Assembly (NCBI GenBank): GCA_015478945.1
Contig: JABUQX010099277.1
Span: 5,001-22,500, forward strand
Length of the DNA stretch: 17,500 bases
Direction: 5' to 3'
Origin: Trachelipus rathkii
Lineage: Eukaryota; Arthropoda; Malacostraca; Isopoda; Trachelipodidae
A program made the translations under genes and the position numbers. Below are positions 8,833 to 17,500 of this stretch, piece by piece. Below the pieces are notes generated by a model. It was not told where the DNA came from. It saw only the letters and a list, made by a program, of their open reading frames with translations, and ran no database searches. Every line of letters begins with the position of its first letter. The first letter of the stretch is position 1.

Positions 8833-8900
8833 ACCATGCTGGGATTCGATCCTGGACCTAGCAGATGAGCATGCAAGTGTTTAGCTTCACTACATACGAC
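8833..8900 (-). other. tRNA-like SINE head, minus strand
   Basis: On the minus strand it has a pol III B box GATCGAATCC (8851-8842) and, about 40 bases before it, a weak A-box-like TAGTGAAGC. Spacing fits a tRNA-derived SINE head. Acceptor and anticodon stems do not fold convincingly, so it is not a functional tRNA. Confidence 0.5.
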
Positions 8901-9163
8901 GAGACCAAAAAGTCGAGAATACTTCTACTGTCGCATTACTACGTATTCCTCCCACTCACACTCGAACGTAGGGCCAAACAGGGTGCCGCGCATGGTGAAT
9001 ATTAATACCAAAACCGGGGTCTTTATGTATAATACGTAGGGAATACGTAGTAGTAACAACTGCTGGACATTAAGATACTCAGATTCTTCTTTTTGTACTC
9101 GTCGTGGCAGCTGTGGTCAAACACTTGCACGCTCGCTCTGCTAGGGTCAGGATCAAACCATGA
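8841..9163. repeat. Imperfect inverted repeat with tRNA-like ends
   Basis: Left arm 8841-8949 and right arm 9040-9163 are imperfectly complementary. Shared blocks are tgcaagtgttt, acgacgaga/acgacgagt, ccaaaaag/acaaaaag and actacgtattcc. The 90-bp loop is unrelated and less AT-rich. Either two SINE copies tail to tail, or one foldback element. Confidence 0.6.
9100..9163 (+). other. tRNA-like SINE head, plus strand
   Basis: A-box-like TGGCAGCTGTGG (9105-9116) followed by cacttgcacgctcgctctgc and a decayed B box GATCAAACC (9151-9159). Similar to the minus-strand copy at 8833-8900 in inverse orientation. Not a functional tRNA. Confidence 0.48.
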
Positions 9164-9216
9164 ACAACTTGAGGCTACTGTTTAAATGCAAAATTGATTG
9201 CAGGGTATTGCATTTC

Positions 9217-9217
9217 C

Positions 9218-9251
<34 letters not shown>

Positions 9252-9420
9252 ACTTAACCTTATATATATATAACCTTCTTACTATACTTCTTATATATAT
9301 ATATATATATAACTATATATATATGTATATATATCTTTATAACAGCAACAATAAAAGATATATATATATATATGTATATATATATAATATACTATATAAT
9401 TATATATATATATTATATGT

Positions 9421-9483
<63 letters not shown>

Positions 9484-9565
9484 GTATATATATATAGTAT
9501 ATATATAATCTATGATTATATAATATATATAATTTATAAGCATATATATACACGACGCTATATAT
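9217..9565. repeat. TA-rich microsatellite tract
   Basis: Long TA runs with AT-only interruptions. The frame through it is Tyr-Ile repeat translation. Confidence 0.9.
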
Positions 9566-9599
9566 ATGTATATAGGGGAAAATAAGCTATTATCGCTTA

Positions 9600-10500
9600 T
9601 GTATATTTATTCTTTGAAAGGTGGACCCTGAGTTGCTTTAAGGATTATTACGAAAGTTTATTAAAAAGATATTTTAAGTATTTAAAAAAAAATTGAAAAC
9701 ATAAAATAGAACCAATAAAGATAAAAGTAAATAATGTTTTTCAAATTGGAAACAAGAAGGGAGCAAAATATATGTTATTATTTTGGGATGTAGACAGCTA
9801 TTAGTCGGTTGGTTGGTCTAGCAGCAGACTTTTGTAGAATGGTGATAGTTTCATGGAACTCATTTTGAATTGAGTCAATCTTGCACTCTCCAGGGCAGCG
9901 GTGATAATTTGAAATTTGATTAGGCCAGAATTCTTCCGTGATGTTTCGTATTCTTTTTCTTGAGAACTTACCTGTTTGTCATATTGGTTAGAGTTGTATT
10001 GGTGGTTGTTGTTAATCCGTGATATGTTAGGCGCTTGAGTTTTCGTGGTGTTTCGAGTTCATCGTTTGTGTTTGTTTTATTCCTTGCAGTGTAAGTCTGA
10101 TGGTATTTCGCGTAATAGTGGACATATGTAGCAAGTGTTTGCAGGGAATTTATATAAACAAGGAGGATTATTGGATTTTGATTTAGGGGGTTTAAGAACT
10201 TTCTTAATTCAAAATATTGTTAGATGGGATGAGTCGTATGTGTTTTGGCAAAATGTTTTTTTATATTTGGTGTATCTGTTAATGTGGTATTGGAGGGTGA
10301 TGGTTTTTTGTTGAGTGTTTGGTCTTGTGATTGTGGTTTAATTGGTGTATTTTTTCTTGCTTTTGTATAGGTGTCTGTTTATAATTGTTACTGAGGTATT
10401 TTTAGTTTTAAAAAAGGTGTTTTTTATCAATTGTGTTTCTGTATGTAGGAGTGCAGGGGAGCAGATTTTTAAATGCACGAACTTGTATGTGATTTGTATA
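9600..10500 (-). pseudogene. Penelope-like retroelement copy C, C-terminal half, heavily decayed
   Basis: The minus strand from 10500 leftwards gives, over several frames, RAFK (end of the RT thumb), YPSNN-like linker text, IPSNNILN, then PPCLYKFPCKH followed by a degraded YYA and TLQGI.KHK. This order (thumb, linker, C-x-Y-x-x-P-C, YIG-like, R/L..I..HK) is that of a PLE linker and GIY-YIG nuclease, but the Gly of YIG and the catalytic Arg are gone and stops are frequent. About 9600-9770 is probably the 3' untranslated part. The family differs from copies A and B. The RT catalytic core is absent: the copy is cut at 10500 by TA sequence. Overlaps copy D over the thumb/linker (11050-11190), in inverse orientation. 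Confidence 0.68.
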
Positions 10501-10753
10501 TATATATATATAGTATATATATTGGGTATATATATAGTATATATATACTATATATTATATATATTAGTATATTAGTTAGGGTATAATATATAGTATATAT
10601 TATATAGTATATATATATATATATAAGTATATAGTATAAAAATAATATACAAAAAGTAGAACACTATATATATGTAGTATATATATCTATATATTATATA
10701 CCGTATATATACTATATATATATATTTAGTATATTATAATTATATAATAATAA

Positions 10754-10795
<42 letters not shown>

Positions 10796-10856
10796 ATATA
10801 TATATTTTATAATATATATATATATATAGTATAATGTATTATATATAATATATATA
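10497..10856. repeat. TA palindromic tract at the hinge of the second PLE pair
   Basis: TA runs with actata/tatagt breaks lie exactly between the inner ends of PLE copies C and D. No coding signal apart from TA translation. Confidence 0.85.
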
Positions 10857-11215
10857 CAATTCACTCAAGTGGAAATCTCCAACACAACACTATTCCTTTC
10901 CTAGACACTCTCATAATTTCAGACCATGCTACTAAACCTTCTTTCACTGTTTACACAGAAAACCCACTTCCAATCCTTTCTACATACATTGGTATTCCGC
11001 TGACACACACAACACAAAAATAGAGGTTACCTTTCAATCCTTATAACCATTCGTGCTTTTAAAATCTGGCTGCCCCTGCAGTTCCTACACTACACGAAAC
11101 ACAAATTATAAAAAACACCTTTGTGTAAAACTAAAAGTCCTGATTATAGAGTGATAACACAACACCTAATAAAAAGCACAGGAACAAATCACCGACAATA
11201 AACCACAAACGCAGA
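10857..11215 (+). pseudogene. Penelope-like retroelement copy D, RT thumb fragment
   Basis: A plus-strand frame contains IPFLDTLIISDHATKPSFTV then Y.ENPLP, matching in order the post-YVDD segment of copies A and B (PFLDTL ... F.IYRK.TSSP). Further on, cgtgcttttaaaatctg and ataaaaaacaccttt match the minus strand of copy C closely, so C and D are the same family. The copy starts after the catalytic core and stops before the nuclease, so it encodes no active domain. It lies between two TA tracts. Confidence 0.68.
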
Positions 11216-11219
11216 CAAC

Positions 11220-11307
11220 ATACAGCTATATAGTATCATAATATAGAATATAGAGTAGACTATAGTATAGCGTATATAAGTATACTATATTATATATATA
11301 TAATCTA

Positions 11308-11339
<32 letters not shown>

Positions 11340-11352
11340 CTATAATGATATA
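11220..11352. repeat. TA-rich tract
   Basis: Degenerate at first (agtatcataatatagaatat), then pure TA. Outer flank of PLE copy D. Confidence 0.85.
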
Positions 11353-11353
11353 T

Positions 11354-11425
11354 ATGATGCATGGGCGTAGGCAGGGGGGGGTGCCAGGGGGGGGCACTTG
11401 CCCCCCTAAATCTTGGGCGGAAAAT
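11354..11425 (+). mobile_element. G/C-run foldback, probable DNA-transposon terminus
   Basis: Starts tgcatgggcgtaggcagggg, then gtgcc, a run of 8 G, cacttg, a run of C, and tcttgggcgg. The G-run/C-run pair can form a hairpin with a CACTTG loop. Sequences with this plan are common at one end of decayed DNA transposons in invertebrate genomes. No transposase or opposite end is visible, so the family is not assigned. Confidence 0.4.
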
Positions 11426-11804
11426 AAAAAATTAATGTTTGCAGACGGACGCTTATTTAAGTTGTTTTTTGTAGAAAAACATTGAAAAAAATACATCGAA
11501 TCGAGTAGATAATGAAGTAGTAATTACTAAGTAATAACGTATTATATTATTTTTTTCTAAAGTTTTAAATGTGTTGTTCTTTTACATATTGGGTTAAAGT
11601 CAGCCTAGTTTGTGGCTTTATAGCAGCTGGATTCTTTTGACATTAATTTTTCCGTAGAACTTTCATATGTCGATAGCATTTGGCGGCTGCAAAGCTGTTA
11701 AATCAATCACGGAAGGCGTACCGTTGATATTCAGACTGCAGACAACAACATTAAAAAACAATTGGCACGAACAAATAAAAGATACTTACAGCAATTTGAA
11801 GACA
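11426..11804. other. Unrecognised sequence after the G-rich terminus
   Basis: Balanced, non-repetitive AT-rich DNA. About 11700-11800 has a slightly more coding-like composition (ggcggctgcaaagctgttaa and following), but no frame stays open and no motif is recognisable. Probably the body of the element that starts at 11354. Confidence 0.4.
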
Positions 11805-11966
11805 TATATTTTATATATATCGTAATATATATATATATTATATTATATATAGTATAATATATATACTATATAATATATATAATATATATATATTTATATA
11901 TATATTACTATATAATATACTAGTATATATATACTATAATATATAATATTACTGTATAATATATAC

Positions 11967-12000
<34 letters not shown>

Positions 12001-12003
12001 CTA

Positions 12004-12043
<40 letters not shown>

Positions 12044-12284
12044 TATATATTAGTATATATTATATATTATATATAATATATATATAGTATATACTATATA
12101 TATGATAATAATAGATAATATATATATTGTATTATAATATAATATATATATATATATATACTTGATAGTATATATATATATACTATAATATAATATATAT
12201 ATTATATATGATATTATATATATATATATAAATATATATACTATATATATTCATATTTTATATATATATAATCTATAGTAGATA

Positions 12285-12330
<46 letters not shown>

Positions 12331-12606
12331 AGTATATATATTATTATATTAGTACTATATATAATATATATATAGTTATTTATATATATATATATATGTG
12401 TATATATATTATATATATATAATAACTATATATAGTATATATTATATTATATATCTATATATATAGTAATATAATATAATATAAATTATAATATATATAT
12501 TATATATATATATATATATATATTATAGATATATATAATATATATATAGATAGATATTATATATATATATATATATATATAATGATATATATATATATAT
12601 TATATT

Positions 12607-12640
<34 letters not shown>

Positions 12641-12840
12641 GTATAATAATATATATATAGTACTATATATCACTCACCTTTGCCCGCGCCTAAAAGAAAT
12701 CCTGCCTATATATATAATTAATCTTATACAGTATATATAGTTATATATATGATATATATATAGTATATAATATATATATATAATATATATATATATAAAT
12801 ATACTATAATATATAAATATATAGTATATAATATAATAGT
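11805..12840. repeat. TA palindromic tract of about 1 kb
   Basis: Almost only A and T, with runs of TA broken by TATAGTATA, ATACTATA and TATAATATA. One small non-TA patch (cactcacctttgcccgcgcctaaaagaaat at about 12671-12700) stands out. No coding signal. Confidence 0.9.
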
Positions 12841-13057
12841 TTTTACCTCTTTACTTTTAAAGAACTTTATGAAAATTACAATGGAACCTCTTTTTTCTTT
12901 TTCTAACCGCTTTTATCATTCAATCTATTTGTTCTTTAATATTGGGATTTTGCATAAAATATATTTTTTAATTATTTATCCAGGCCTTTGAGTACTGCAG
13001 CATTATGGATGAGAAAAACCGGTAGTTTAAATACTACGCTTGAAGCGTTCTTTTTTG
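12841..13057. other. AT-rich unique sequence with two small hairpins
   Basis: No gene seen. Near its end a palindrome GTAGTTTAAATACTAC (13022-13037) is followed directly by CGCTTGAAGCG (13037-13047). These could be incidental or mark the left boundary of the adjacent SINE. Confidence 0.35.
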
Positions 13058-13270
13058 GGAACGTGGATAGCTTAGTGTGGATAAAGCGCCGGTTACTGTT
13101 AACTCAGCAACGCGGAGTCCAGTGTTTCGAATCCCGCTGATGAGAGTAAAATCTTTGTGACTCATTCATTTAAAATGGCTGTTATTGGGTTTTGAGTTTA
13201 CATTAGGTATGAACCTATTATGGTTAGACATTTATGTAATTAAGGGCCTAGAAAATAGTTGTAAAAAAAA
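13058..13270 (+). mobile_element. tRNA-derived SINE
   Basis: tRNA-like head: T8-A9, D stem GCTT/AAGC (13071 region) around AGTGTGGATA, giving a strong A box TAGCTTAGTGTGG (13068-13080). A B box GTTTCGAATC lies at 13124-13133, with an imperfect T stem CAGTG/CGCTG. Acceptor ends do not pair and the anticodon arm is irregular, so it is not a working tRNA. A unique body follows and A-rich sequence (about 13263-13272) may be the tail. Transcription, if any, would be by RNA polymerase III from the internal boxes. Confidence 0.65.
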
Positions 13271-14035
13271 AAGTTAAATTTTGGAATTGTTTCTGGTATT
13301 TCCAAAAGAATATTATATGTTGGGATTTTTTTCATTTTTATTATTTTGCTTTTTTATTTTACTTTTAATCGTATAATAGATTCTTTTTTTTTAGAATGGT
13401 ACCTTATTTTTGAATAGGGAGTTAGATTATTAAAAGAGCCTCATAACATTCAATTCAACATTTATTTTGTTTAGCAATCTAATTGATTGTAAAACATTTT
13501 GATTGATTGTAAAGCATTTTTTATTGTTATTATCAATTATCTTTTTTTTTCATAATGATATTAATTGAAGTTGACTTGGTCTCATATTATTGACTATTAA
13601 TCTTTATATTTTTCCGATAATGATATGGCAAATTAATTTTAATTTTTAAAAAGCCTTAAATATCCATTTAGTTACTTTTTTTTTATCGATCTAATTTACT
13701 AATGTTAATGTATTCTAAAACATTTTTTAATAGTATTATTTATCTTTTCATTATTAAATGATTTCTGTATCATTGACTATTCATATGTCAGCCTGTCTAA
13801 AGCAGACATCACCTAACAATAGAACGGCAACAGCTACACTAAAACAAATAAATAAATTAAATAAATTAAAAATTAAATAAATCTGCAATAAATTTTAGAG
13901 ATAGATTTTAATAAGAAAGAGTGAAATTTAATAATAAGAAACTAGTTTTATTTCTAGTTTTCCATATTATTTTACAATGGAAGGTAAGAAATTGTTGCCA
14001 GGGATTATGAAGAAATATGAAGTCGGCGTTGCCAG
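13271..14035. other. AT-rich sequence, no gene seen
   Basis: Long T and A runs; a short direct repeat attgattgtaaa.cattttg at about 13490-13520; an ATAAATTA run near 13848-13880. No open frame with recognisable content. Confidence 0.45.
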
Positions 14036-15665
14036 TTATATTTACTAATTTTTATATTATTTAGGACTTTATTTAATCTTCTTTAATCTATATGTTGAAC
14101 GAATATCCGGAATTAAAATTTAGTTACCCTTTAAATTAATTTAAAAAGTAAAGTATTTTATTTAAATATGTAAATAATATTTTATTTATTTTTATATAAT
14201 TAAAGATTTAATTATTCAATCTTATTAATAAAAATATTATTTATTATAATTTAGTTTCCATTACGCTTTAAAGAAGAATGACTAATTTAGATAATATTTT
14301 ATTTATTTTTATATAATTAAAGATTTAATTATTCAATCTTTATTAATAAATATTATTTATTATAATTTAGTTTCCCATTACGCTTTAAAGAAGTATGACT
14401 AATTTAGATAATATGCTATAAGTTATTTTAATTTGATTATGTAAATAGTATTTAATATATATTTTTATATTAGTAAATTTTTAATTATTTATTCTTTATG
14501 AATCAATATATTCACCAAATATCTTGAATTATAAATTAGTTGCCCCATCTTTTAGGAGAAGTATGGTTAATTTAAATTTTATGTTAAATGTTATTTTATT
14601 TGAAAACGTAAATATAACTTAAGGTATATTTTTATATAATTTAGAACTTAATTATTTAATTTTTTACTATTAATATATTCAACGAATATCCAGAATTATA
14701 ATTAAGTTACCCATTAATTTTAGTAAAGTATGACTAATTTAAATATTATAATAAAAATTATTTCATTTTATTGTGAAAATAGTATTTAATTTATATTTTT
14801 ATATTATTAAAGACTTAATTATTTAATCTCATTAAATCTATATCTTCAACAAAAATCTTGAATTATAATTAGTTACTTACTTTTATTAAAATTAGTAATT
14901 CAAAAATTTTATATTAAAAAATATTTTATTTAAATATATAAATATTATTTAAGCTATATAATTAAAGTTATAATTATTCAATCTTCTTTGATGAATATTT
15001 TCAACGAATACCTGGAATTATAATTTAGTTACCCATTCTTTTTATAAAAGCATGACTAATTTAGATTTCCTATATTTAAATTTTTTTATTTAAATATGTA
15101 TATAGTTATTAATATATTTCTATATTATTAAAAACTTAAATTTTTAATCTTTTTGCAACCTATATTTTTAACGAATATCAGGAAATCTAAATTAGTTATC
15201 CTTTTATTTTAAAGTAATTGTGATTAATTTAGATTTTTTATATCAAAATTATTTTATTTAAATATGTTATATTTTTATATTATTAATGACTTGATTATTT
15301 AATCTTTATCAATCAATATGTTTAACAAATATTTATATAAAATATAACAAATATTATATATATATATAAAATTATGGTCAATTTAGATTTTTATATTAAG
15401 AATGATTTTTTTTAATATATAAATATTATTTAAGTTATATTTATATATTATTATGATCTTAATTGTTTAATCTTCTTCAATGAATTATCAGAAATTATTA
15501 AATATCAGAATTAAATAAATTATTAAATTATTAAATATCAGAAATGATTTAGTTATCCCTTATTTTTATTTAGATTTATATTTGTTATATTAAAAATTAT
15601 TTCATTTAAATGTTAATATTATTTGTTATACTTCTATAGTATTAAAGATTTAAATATTAAATCTT
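14036..15665. repeat. Degenerate AT-rich tandem satellite, period about 167 bp
   Basis: The phrase ggaattataatttagttaccc (in variants) recurs near 14121, 14251, 14366, 14535, 14702, 14869, 15024, 15192 and 15549, with a decayed copy near 15355. Most spacings are 155-169. Each is preceded by tattcaacgaatatc-like text and followed by agtatgactaatttagat, an A/T spacer, then attaaagacttaattatttaatct. About ten units, well diverged. No coding content. Confidence 0.8.
14174..14407 (+). repeat. 117-bp near-perfect tandem duplication inside the satellite
   Basis: 14174-14290 and 14291-14407 differ at only a handful of positions (for example attccattacg versus tttcccattacg, agaagaatg versus agaagtatg). 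This is far closer than other neighbouring satellite units, so it is a recent local duplication of a shortened unit. Confidence 0.85.
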
Positions 15666-16440
15666 CGTCAAGAGCATGCAGAAAAGCGATTTGAAAAATG
15701 CAATTACCAGTAAAAGAACTTCAACCTAAAAATCCTCTAGAAAAATCCAAAGTAGAATTCCATGAAATAATGAAAATCGACGAAATTAAAGTTTAAACAC
15801 ATTTTTTTTTTTATCTTAATGCAGGCAATCCCAGCTATCCTAGCATATTTTAACAAGATGTGCGACTTTACACAATTACAGCTTTGAGAGCTTATTTTAC
15901 ACTTTGCCTTGTATTCAAATGAATTTTGAGAGCTTATTTTCTGCTTTAAAAATACAGGACATCGTTTAAAGAAGGATATTTTGTTTTTTTTATCTGCCCC
16001 CCCTTTTTATTTTAAAAAAAAAACAGTTGTTTTGAATAAATTTATATTATATATGCTTGGTAGTTCAAAGAGAAATTATTTTAAAATTTACGAAGAAAGT
16101 GATATTATAATTTTTCTTTTTTAATAAAAAAATCTGTTTTGGTAATAAAATTAATAATTACAGTTCCAGCCAGAATCACAAAATTAAATACCGGAACTTC
16201 ACGTTTAAAAAATAAATAAATATACTTTTTTATTACAAATTATTTTAACGCTAAATGAACAGGCAGTTTATCTTTCAAAGATTAATTATATTAAAATTTA
16301 GATAAAAATTAAATTTTTCTGTATTTCTTAAAAATATTATTTTCTAAAAATATTTTCTAAATTTTTTAATCTAAGTTATTAAAGATGTCATTAAAAAACA
16401 TTGAATTTTGGTAACAAAGAATTAATGATTTCATAAGTGT
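15666..16440. other. AT-rich sequence, no gene seen
   Basis: A 32-codon ATG frame (15698-15796) has no recognisable motif. The phrase ttttgagagcttatttt occurs twice about 45 bp apart (near 15885 and 15928). Otherwise long A/T runs. Confidence 0.4.
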
Positions 16441-16454
16441 AAATGAAGAAGGAA

Positions 16455-16463
16455 TTATGAATA

Positions 16464-16506
<43 letters not shown>

Positions 16507-16628
16507 CAGCTGGAGTTGGTGCCGGAGATGGATAATTTTATTTGGCCGGAACCGCAGCCCTGGTAAGGAGTCCTGTGAATGATGCCTTGATTTTCTTGAA
16601 GAGCGGCCGGCGGAGCAACAGCAAACAT
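16455..16628 (-). CDS. Unrecognised 57-aa frame with Gly-Ser repeats in a GC-rich island
   Basis: ATG at 16628 (context gcgacaATGt, an acceptable eukaryotic start). Residues 1-40 are non-repetitive (MFAVAPPAALQENQ at the start), then Cys, seven Gly-Ser pairs encoded by (GGCTCC)7, Tyr-Ser and a stop. There is one candidate hydrophobic start but no clear signal peptide. The island is much richer in GC and CpG than its surroundings, which could mean a 5' exon or an insertion. A longer overlapping frame on the same strand (16366-16776) lacks an ATG and translates the same repeats as Arg-Leu. I cannot choose with certainty, and neither may be coding. Confidence 0.22.
16464..16505 (+). repeat. (GGAGCC)7 microsatellite
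   Basis: Seven perfect hexamers followed by imperfect copies (gcagctggagttggtgccgg). Confidence 0.95.
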
Positions 16629-16732
16629 TGTCGCCGGTTACACCACAGTTTTTAATGTGGGGGAGGCCGAGAAGAATTTTTGAAGCGCCTTCGTTCAGGT
16701 CGGCTTCTTTTGTCTGACTTTCTTCTATCTCT

Positions 16733-16763
16733 CCTCTCTCTCTCTCTCTTCTCTCGTCTCTCA
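16733..16763 (+). repeat. (CT)n microsatellite
   Basis: CT dinucleotide run extending into interrupted CTCGTCTC copies. Borders the GC-rich island. Confidence 0.9.
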
Positions 16764-16794
16764 GTCGTCTCCTCACTCCGTCTCTCTAATCTCT

Positions 16795-17053
16795 CTATAT
16801 ATAGTATATATATTACTAATAGTATTATATATATATATAATATATATGTATATATATGATATATATATATATATATATATAATATATATATATGTATATA
16901 TATAATATATATATATATTATATATATATTATATATATATAGTAAATATATATGTATATATATATATAGTAAGATATATATATATATATATTATATATAT
17001 ATATATATAATATATGTATAATTTTTAAATTTTATATATACTATAATATATAT

Positions 17054-17095
<42 letters not shown>

Positions 17096-17120
17096 TAATA
17101 TATATATATTATATATATAG

Positions 17121-17152
<32 letters not shown>

Positions 17153-17500
17153 ATATATATATAATAGTATATAGTATATATATATATACTATATAGATAT
17201 ATATAATATATATTATATATATATATAATTATATACAATATATATATATATAAAAAAACCCCCAAAAAAAATATAATATAAATTTATTTAAAATATATAT
17301 ATTATCTATATATTTATATATATATTAGTATATATAATATATATATTATATTATAGTGATAATATAAATATATATATATAAATATATATACTATATATAT
17401 ATTATATAAATATATATATATTATATATATCTATATAGTAGTATATATATATATATATAATATATATGATATATATATATAATTTGTAAAAATATTTATA
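16795..17500. repeat. TA palindromic tract to window end
   Basis: Almost pure A/T with TATAATATA and TATAGTATA breaks and one odd patch of A and C runs (17253-17270, aaaaaaacccccaaaaaaaa). The minus-strand frame through it is Tyr-Ile repeat translation. Confidence 0.9.

Noticed and set aside
8820..9170. Functional tRNA genes
   Set aside because: B boxes are recognisable but acceptor, anticodon and T stems do not pair, so these are SINE-like only.
9840..9910. Possible hammerhead in PLE copy C (minus strand, cctggagag ... gaaactatc)
   Set aside because: The core would need CUGGAGA instead of CUGANGA and stem II does not pair.
13133..13165. CTGATGAG after the SINE head as a second hammerhead
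   Set aside because: GAGT/ACTC could form a stem II but no GAAA follows and no stem I partner is present.
15698..15796. 32-codon ATG frame as a small gene
   Set aside because: Length is within chance for this composition and no motif or context supports it.
16366..16776. 136-codon minus-strand frame with Arg-Leu repeats
   Set aside because: It starts only at GTG, is dominated by translated (CT)n and (GGAGCC)n, and has no recognised domain; the shorter ATG frame in the same island is listed instead at low confidence.
1..17500. CRISPR array, bacterial operon or phage content
   Set aside because: No regular short repeats with unique spacers, no ribosome-binding-site-led gene series, and every recognisable protein piece is from eukaryotic transposable elements.

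Overview
This window looks like a piece of an AT-rich animal genome, probably an invertebrate, made almost entirely of decayed transposable elements sitting in long (TA)n and TA-palindromic tracts. The evidence is eukaryotic: Penelope-like retroelements (PLEs) with a C-terminal GIY-YIG nuclease, a hAT transposase remnant of the ZMYM1-like type, a LINE tail, tRNA-like SINE heads with pol III A and B boxes, and a satellite array. I found no confident host gene. The only two unassigned open frames worth listing are a Lys-rich one at 3277-3600 and a Gly-Ser-repeat one in a GC-rich island at 16455-16628.

Layout. 1-4075: TA tracts with embedded AGC/CCAG-rich cryptic islands, a broken hAT transposase (1581-2130), and two hAT-type terminal repeats ending in GCCGCCACTG (2447-2488 and 2640-2676). 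4120-4432: C-terminal remnant of a LINE reverse-transcriptase ORF. 4521-8678: two copies of one PLE family arranged head to head, copy A on minus (4521-6253) and copy B on plus (6265-8678), with 3' ends outward and a short TA tract at the junction. Copy A carries a well-preserved hammerhead ribozyme motif; copy B has the same site with a broken core. 8833-9163: an inverted repeat with tRNA-like heads at both ends. 9600-11215: a second head-to-head PLE pair of another, more decayed family (copy C minus, copy D plus), again with TA sequence at the hinge and outside. 11354-11800: a G-rich foldback that looks like a DNA-transposon terminus, followed by unrecognised sequence. 11805-12840: TA palindromic DNA. 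13058-13270: a tRNA-derived SINE. 14036-15665: a degenerate AT-rich satellite with a period near 167 bp, including one 117-bp near-perfect tandem duplication. 16440-16790: a GC-rich island with (GGAGCC)7 and (CT)n. 16795-17500: TA tract.

The best-supported unusual observation is the repeated geometry TA - minus PLE - TA - plus PLE - TA, seen in two families, together with a hammerhead motif near the PLE 3' end. The copies are inactive as read. Copy A has YVDN instead of YVDD and has lost the likely catalytic Arg of GIY-YIG. Copy B has several frame changes and Ser in place of the first nuclease Tyr. Several of the frame breaks are single-base changes in homopolymers, so some could be long-read assembly errors. 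All family assignments rest on motifs read by eye, with no database search.
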